From Ligustrum vulgare (Eukaryota; Streptophyta; Magnoliopsida; Lamiales; Oleaceae): 64,000 nucleotides of DNA. Below, in pieces: positions 59,516-64,000 of this stretch. How positions within the stretch are numbered: position 1 is the stretch's first letter; each line of letters begins with the position of its first letter. A model generated the notes under the pieces. It had not been told where the DNA came from. It ran no database searches and saw only the letters and a program-made list of their open reading frames with translations. The DNA lies in contig OY743170.1 in the NCBI GenBank assembly GCA_963555705.1, forward strand, positions 15,359,596 through 15,423,595, in the 5' to 3' direction. The position numbers and the translations under genes are program-made.

Positions 59516-60287
59516 TTATCTCTTAAGTCCAAAAGGGTTCAAAGCGCTGATGTGTAGTTTGTGCACTTCCCTACCTGTTGCTCTTGGTTCGGTCAATTTT
59601 GATGAGGATGGGTCTGTGATTTGATTTAGCATATGGGAGGTTGAATACGTCCGTGAGGGGAAAAAGGTCATACCATTTCTGATTGCAAACCACCCTATCA
59701 AGCCTGGCCTGGATGTGTGCATCGCCAATTCTTCCATTATTCCATGTCATACAAGGTCCTCTGAAGCCTAAGTCCTCTAAACCACAATCCAACAGTACAT
59801 TGCAGAAATTATCACAAAGCTGTGAGGGTCTGAAGTCACTCCCCAGCCTCTCCACAGGGCTCATAGTTTCGTTAAAATCCCCCACGCAAACCCACGGTAT
59901 ACCGTACATTCTTCTAAGCCTCTGAAGTAATTTCCAGGATTGTTCCCTGTTACTAGATTTAGGATTGCCGTAGAATCCTATGAGGCGCCATGGATCAGCC
60001 CCATTCTTACAGATAATTGCGTCAATGTGTCATTTGGAGTAGGATTTGATATGCACATCCCACCCATCATTCCAGAGTAGCATGAGGCCCCCACTCCTAC
60101 CAAAACTATCGACCACAAAATTTGAACAAAAACCCAATAAAAGTCTAACATTTGCTGCCTTAGCTCCCGCAAGTATTGTTTCGAAAAGAAAAACAACGCC
60201 GGGGGAATGGGTACAAATTAGATTCCGCAGGGAGGATAACGTGCGGGGACTCCCCATCCCTTGAACGTTCTAACTAAGGCAATTCAT
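59516..60287 (-). pseudogene. LINE ORF2 start: AP-type endonuclease
   Basis: ORF2 starts at ATG 60287 (MNCLS, then an in-frame TAG) and continues NVQGMGSPRTLSSLRNLI, VVFLFETILAG (catalytic Glu), LMLLWNDGWDV, VCVGDFNETMSPVERLG, RLDRVVCN and SNHRPILIKID (the terminal S-x-H). These are the endonuclease motifs that nick target DNA. The ATG overlaps the ORF1 stop as ATGA. Frame breaks occur near 60030 and 59516. Confidence 0.85.
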
Positions 60288-61975
60288 GGCGTCCGGCAGT
60301 CCTGCATCGTAGGACTCGTCAGTTTGTCATTCGTCATCTCAATCTCCATTTCCTTGTAGTTCTCCATGTTTCGGACTCTTTTGCCATCTCTTAGCTCCTC
60401 CCCATCCCATGGCAGGTTCCTTTTACTCGAAGGACTGGCCTTCCCTCTTTTGGCAAGGCACTCAGTCGCCCCCATGCGTAGTCTTTTCCCTGGTGAATAA
60501 ATGGTCAATCCTCTCGTTCCCCTAGCCAATTTTTTCCAGCGTTTACTTTTCTTTTGGCTATTTGGGATATCACCATCCTTTTTCATAGTCACTTCTCCAG
60601 GGCAGTATTCCTCCTCTTCTTCAATTCCTTTGCTCACTCCTGGTACTACAGATACAATAGCATTGGTTCCCACATTGACCGAATTCCTGGCACCCGGCTG
60701 CTCTCAATCAATTCCGAGTTATCTTCATCTTCATTTGGTTGGTGAGATCTGTCAACCATCGTCCCTTCGATTCCATTCTCATGGTGTTCTTTTTCCACCT
60801 CAATCTTGTTACTTTCCGTCCATGACCTACCCTTGGATCCGTTGGGTTTCCTTGGCGATTTTTGTCTTCGTCTATCGCCAATCAGTTGAGCCTTAATTAG
60901 AGGTGGAAATGGGCTGATCCGAGCCGGCTCGACTCGTCAAACGGACGAGCCGAGCCACGAGCTCGTGTCAAACGAGCCGAGCTTAGGCTTGGCTCATTTG
61001 ACTGGTGCCGAGCTCGGCTCGTTGAGCTTGTTATTTTTTTTTTGGTGTTGTCTTCAAATTGTTTTTTTCTTTCTTTTAGGAAACGGTCAGCTCGTTCAGC
61101 TCGTTGAACCACGAGCCGAGCCAAGCTCGGCTCGTGGTTCAACAATGTTGATTGGCTCTCCCACGAGCTCGTTCATTTGATGAGCCGAGCCACCCTCGGT
61201 TCGTGTTTTTGCGAGCCGACGAGCGGCTCGACCCGTTTGCCACCTCTAGCCTTAATCTTTTCATTAAAGCTGAAGACTTCCTTTCATTCTTCAAACACTC
61301 ATTTCTCCAGGCATTCACTCGTTCAGTGCCCCATGGTCCGACACCGATAACAAAGATCTGGCAGTCTTTCATACTATAATGGGACCACAAATTCCTTTCC
61401 CCCTTGGTCCAGCTTCACGAGGACACCCTTTCTCAATGGTTTAGTAACATTCACCAGAACACGGACACTCGACACTATATTTGCAGAATCAACATCAACC
61501 ACGTCCCTAGTTAGTTCCCCAATCATCCGCAGAGCTCGTTCTGTATGGCACACCAATGGCACATTAAGAAGATGTACCCAGAAAGTCGTCTCACTGAACT
61601 CCATTTTAGGCAAATCGCCTGTTTCATTTGGGGCCTTGAGCACCAAGAGCTGGTTGTTAAACAACCATTGATCCCCCGTTAAGACCCTATGTCTATCAGC
61701 CATTGAATCAAAGTGAAATAGGAAAACATTCTAGTTACCTTTAGCTTCGATTTTAAAACCCCTTGTGAGTTGTCAAACTAATCGGAAGACTCTTTCAATT
61801 GCATCTTTATTTCCCAGTTTAGCACTTAGAAGTTTGACGACCAGACAAGATTTCAGGCTTACTATACCATCCTTGCAGATGTCTGCTCCAATTAGAACCT
61901 TAGAATCACCTAGATCCTCCTTCTTCAGTTGGTCACACAATTCCTTGATTTCGTTTGGGTCTATGAAGTGAACTA
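60284..61975 (-). pseudogene. LINE ORF1 (DUF4283 and zinc knuckle), split by a MITE
   Basis: From about 61950: IKELCDQLKKEDLGDSKVLI, RVFRLV then a stop, a second stop, then MADRHRVLTGDQWLFNNQLL, FSETTFWVHLLNVPLVCHTE and LVKLDQGGKEFVVPL (61703-61374), the DUF4283 RNA-binding region. A CCHC knuckle (CYRCRTMGH) follows in another frame. The hAT MITE (60898-61248) then interrupts it, and a Lys/Glu-rich C-terminus (60673-60284) ends in TGA overlapping the ORF2 ATG. ORF1 protein would coat LINE RNA. No clear ATG remains at the 5' end. Confidence 0.75.
60898..61248. mobile_element. hAT-type MITE (351 bp) in LINE ORF1
   Basis: Left end TAGAGGTGGAAATGGGC, right end GACCCGTTTGCCACCTCTA (inverted). The 8-bp target duplication GCCTTAAT is exact on both sides (60890-60897 and 61249-61256). 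The interior is rich in GAGCCGAGC / GCTCGGCTC motifs in both orientations. No coding capacity; apparent ORFs are shadows of these motifs. Confidence 0.95.
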
Positions 61976-62135
61976 CGGTAAGCTGAAGAAGGTCACAAGT
62001 AGACGGAATAGGGCGAGAATAAAGCTAGGTTAAACTCAGCAACTGGAGCCACCTTCCAGTGGGATGAAACCTAGTTCTCGTCGAGACGGGAGCTAGGGAA
62101 TACAGGAAATGAGCAAAATACATATATTATATATA

Positions 62136-62314
62136 TAGCCTCTGTTTGTTAAATTTTTTTTGTTTAAAAATATGTTTTTTTATGTTTTCTAGGTAAAATA
62201 TGTGGTTAAAAATTAGAGAGAAAAAATATGTGTGGTTAAAAAGTGGTTTGAAAAATTGTATAAAAAAAAACATGTTTAAAAACATCTTTCTCTTGGTTTG
62301 TCAAACAGATGCTA
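62136..62314. mobile_element. Small TIR element (MITE candidate, ~180 bp)
   Basis: GCCTCTGTTTGTTAAA at the left is matched in inverse by GTTTGTCAAACAGATGC at the right. TATA lies on both outer sides. The interior has TGTGGTTAAAAA phrases also seen around 31700 and 790-860. The superfamily is unclear; the TSD could be TA or TATA. Confidence 0.5.
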
Positions 62315-62522
62315 TAATGTTTTACAGACTAAAAACGGTTTGATTTGATTTATTTATTTATAAAATAATTTGACTTATATCACAGACCGTTCAAAGTGAT
62401 CTCGTTCACCCTTAGCAAAGATAAGGATGGTTGTTCACTATTAGGACTTTCGAAATTTGAAATTTCAACACACGAAGAAAAGCGCTCACTTTGCACCTTC
62501 AATTTCCTTACTGAGAGGGAAA
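62315..62522 (+). promoter_or_regulatory. Promoter / 5' UTR region of the SKA3-like gene
   Basis: Between the MITE and the start codon. AT-rich up to about 62380 (TTATTTATTTATAAAATAA could hold a TATA element), then mixed composition (TTTCAACACACGAAGAAAAG) typical of a plant 5' UTR. The MITE therefore lies within ~250 bp of the start codon. Confidence 0.4.
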
Positions 62523-63751
62523 ATGGAGGAATCCATCGGGAAATTCTGCAAAACGGTGGCGGAATTCTGCAACCACCTCCATATCAGCTGCACCGCCCTC
62601 AAAGAATCCGTAGATCGTCGCCCTATTCCCCTCGGTACATACTCCACATTTGTCCTCTGCTGTTAATTAATCATTTAATTATCTGAACTTAATTCGCATT
62701 TATTGAATAGACTCTGCATCCACAACCTTCGTGCAAAGCGTTAACAGGAGGGTATCCACCGCCGCCATTGACTTAAACATGCTGGATTCCATGTCCTTCG
62801 GTACGGTGTCGTTTGAGGAGCTATTGGGACATTGCAGTGAAGTGTTTAAGAATAATCAAAACGACATTTCTGTCCTCGAGGACCACCTTCGTGCCTCCTG
62901 CAACTACATCCCCCCTCGTAGGTTTCCCGCTTTTACTCAATTTTATTTTACATTTTCTGACCTTTTTCCATATAACGTGAATTGATTAATTATTTTGTTT
63001 TAGGGTTTATAATAACTTATCATTGATTATTTTTCTGTTTCTATTAGTTGATTTGGGCGAATATGATGTAGAAGACAGCTGTTTGGATAGTTTCTCACTG
63101 GAAAATTGCAATCTGGATATGAAGATTAATGGCTTAGAAGAGGACCCTTTGTATCCTTTTTAACTTACTCAGTGAAATGAAGCACACCAACGATCATGCT
63201 ACGTTTTTCTACTGTATCATTTGTTTCACATACTTATCTCAGTTCAAAAATTTTAATGCCATTCATCTCCTAGTGTTATGATGTTATATAAGTGGAGGGC
63301 CGAAGTTTTCTTGTTACAAACTTAACAAATGGTAGGCTTGATGATTCATTGAGTTTAAAGAATTTCGGAATCTCGGATGTTTGTCTTGCAACCATAGCAT
63401 CTCAAGGTCATTTTATATTGTTTAAAACACTGCTTAAATAATTTACTAATTGTTTTAAAAAGCTCTATATTTTTTTTAACAATTACATTCCGCGTGATGC
63501 ATATGGCAGCTGACCGTGAGTTTGAGATGGAAGAACATTATCATCAGTCTGCCACTGAAAGCTTGGAAGTGATGGAAGGTTGGTAAAGTCTTTAGTAGTT
63601 TCAAAGTTCTCTTGACTGTCATTGTTATTTAACATATGTAGACGTTCATGAAGACTCTAAGCAATGTGAAGATTCTATGTGTGTGATAAATGTATCAAGA
63701 GATGAATATGAAAGCCTCCCTAAATTCATGAAGAATTTGACTTCTTGGGAG
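62523..63751 (+). CDS. SKA3-like spindle and kinetochore-associated protein, exons 1-6 (3' part outside window)
   Basis: Six exons join without breaking frame: 62523-62634, 62711-62917, 63048-63150, 63336-63406, 63510-63578, 63642-63751. All introns are GT-AG. The protein starts MEESIGKFCKTVAEFCNHLH and continues with a helical N-terminus (TALKESVDRR), NMLDSMSFGTVSFEELLGHC, an acidic middle (LGEYDVEDSCLDSFSLENCN), SLKNFGISDVCLATIASQ and DEYESLPKFMKNLTSWE. The helical N-terminus followed by a short L-x-x-F-G-I-S-x motif fits SKA3, a subunit of the complex that holds kinetochores on microtubules in mitosis. Length so far is 224 codons, and more exons must follow. Clean splicing and codon use mark it as a living host gene. 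The SKA3 label is from motif memory and is moderate; the gene call is strong. Confidence 0.8.
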
Positions 63752-64000
63752 GTAAGGGGATATTTTTCTTAATCATTGTCACTAGTTTATATCTGTGTCT
63801 AGATGTTGACGAAGCATTTTAGTTATTTATTCCTGCACAAACTATACTTCCTAATACAGCGGACATTAAAGTGGTTTTAGTGATTCATCTGAACTGTAGA
63901 GAATCAAGTTTGGCATGCATTAAAAAGCAATCACATAGCATTGTCATGTAGTTGGGGTCCTGTTTGAAGAATGAAGACTTGTAGATTCACCATAGAAAGT
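63752..64000 (+). other. Intron 6 of the SKA3-like gene (continues past the window)
   Basis: Starts GTAAGGGG after the exon-6 end TCTTGGGAG. No acceptor plus coding stretch in frame is visible before the window ends. Confidence 0.6.

Larger units (their letters stand above)
56125..62110 (-). mobile_element. L1-type LINE retrotransposon (~6 kb)
   Basis: On the minus strand it runs from a 5' UTR near 62110 through ORF1, ORF2 and a 3' UTR to a short poly-A (+ strand T run 56125-56131) followed by a TA-rich tract. ORF2 has the plant L1 order: AP-type endonuclease, RT, zf-RVT, RNase H. Many stops and frameshifts are present. ORF1 is split by a hAT MITE. The TA-rich flanks prevent a firm target-duplication call. 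It is apparently inserted at the 5' side of the RPA-like pseudogene. Confidence 0.85.

Noticed and set aside
56100..62140. Target-site duplication of the LINE
   Set aside because: Both flanks are TA-rich, and any match could be chance.

Overview
The window is nuclear DNA from a land plant, most likely a eudicot. This is inferred from plant-type retrotransposons (Tat and chromovirus-like Ty3, Ty1/copia, plant L1-type LINE), Helitrons with a replication-protein-A-like gene, hAT, PIF/Harbinger and Mutator-like elements, AT-rich spacers and many ATT/TA/TG/GA microsatellites. No species can be named. Nearly everything is transposable-element (TE) sequence. The only convincing host gene is at the right edge, on the + strand: a spliced gene at 62523-63751 that continues past the window, whose product looks like the kinetochore protein SKA3. 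Part of a second host gene, a legumain / vacuolar processing enzyme exon near 22.5 kb, is a pseudogene flanked by two transposon insertions.

Layout, left to right. (1) 1-545: truncated end of a Ty3-type element on the minus strand, with a regularly spaced array of 12-bp palindromes. (2) 572-5400: AT-rich repeats, two large copies of one family and a small Helitron, with long ATT tracts. (3) 5965-19361: a ~0.7 kb tandem duplication whose second unit is split by a complete 12-kb Tat-lineage retrotransposon (6983-18970, TSD ATTAT). That element has gag-pol on the minus strand, a spliced antisense gene on the + strand, a tandem-repeat leader and a second polypurine-like tract. (4) 21674-25229: a hAT element (TSD ATCTTCAA) and a deleted copia element (TSD AAGTG) on either side of the legumain exon. 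(5) 26773-31537: two head-to-tail non-autonomous Helitrons. (6) 32124-44387: a nested stack. An old PIF/Harbinger-like element holds a solo LTR (TSD CCACT) and a 9.6-kb Mutator-like element (10-bp TSD), which in turn holds a nearly intact Ty3 element (35827-43003, TSD CTATT). (7) 44405 to ~56.1 kb: a decayed autonomous Helitron on the minus strand (Rep-helicase and RPA-like pseudogenes), invaded by a truncated second Tat copy (50988-53581). (8) 56125 to ~62.1 kb: an L1-type LINE on the minus strand, itself hit by a hAT MITE (60898-61248, TSD GCCTTAAT). (9) 62136-62314: a small MITE, followed by the SKA3-like gene.

All autonomous elements carry stops or frameshifts, but several lesions are few and recent-looking. 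By my hand count the LTR pairs differ by about 14/672 (Tat) and 13/911 (Ty3), so these insertions are young compared with the elements around them. The least expected structures are the helically phased palindrome array shared by two Ty3 LTR families, the frame-consistent three-exon antisense gene with its own TATA-like box inside the Tat element, the Tat leader repeat that repeats a splice-donor-like motif, and pol coding that runs through the polypurine tract into the 3' LTR of the Ty3 element.
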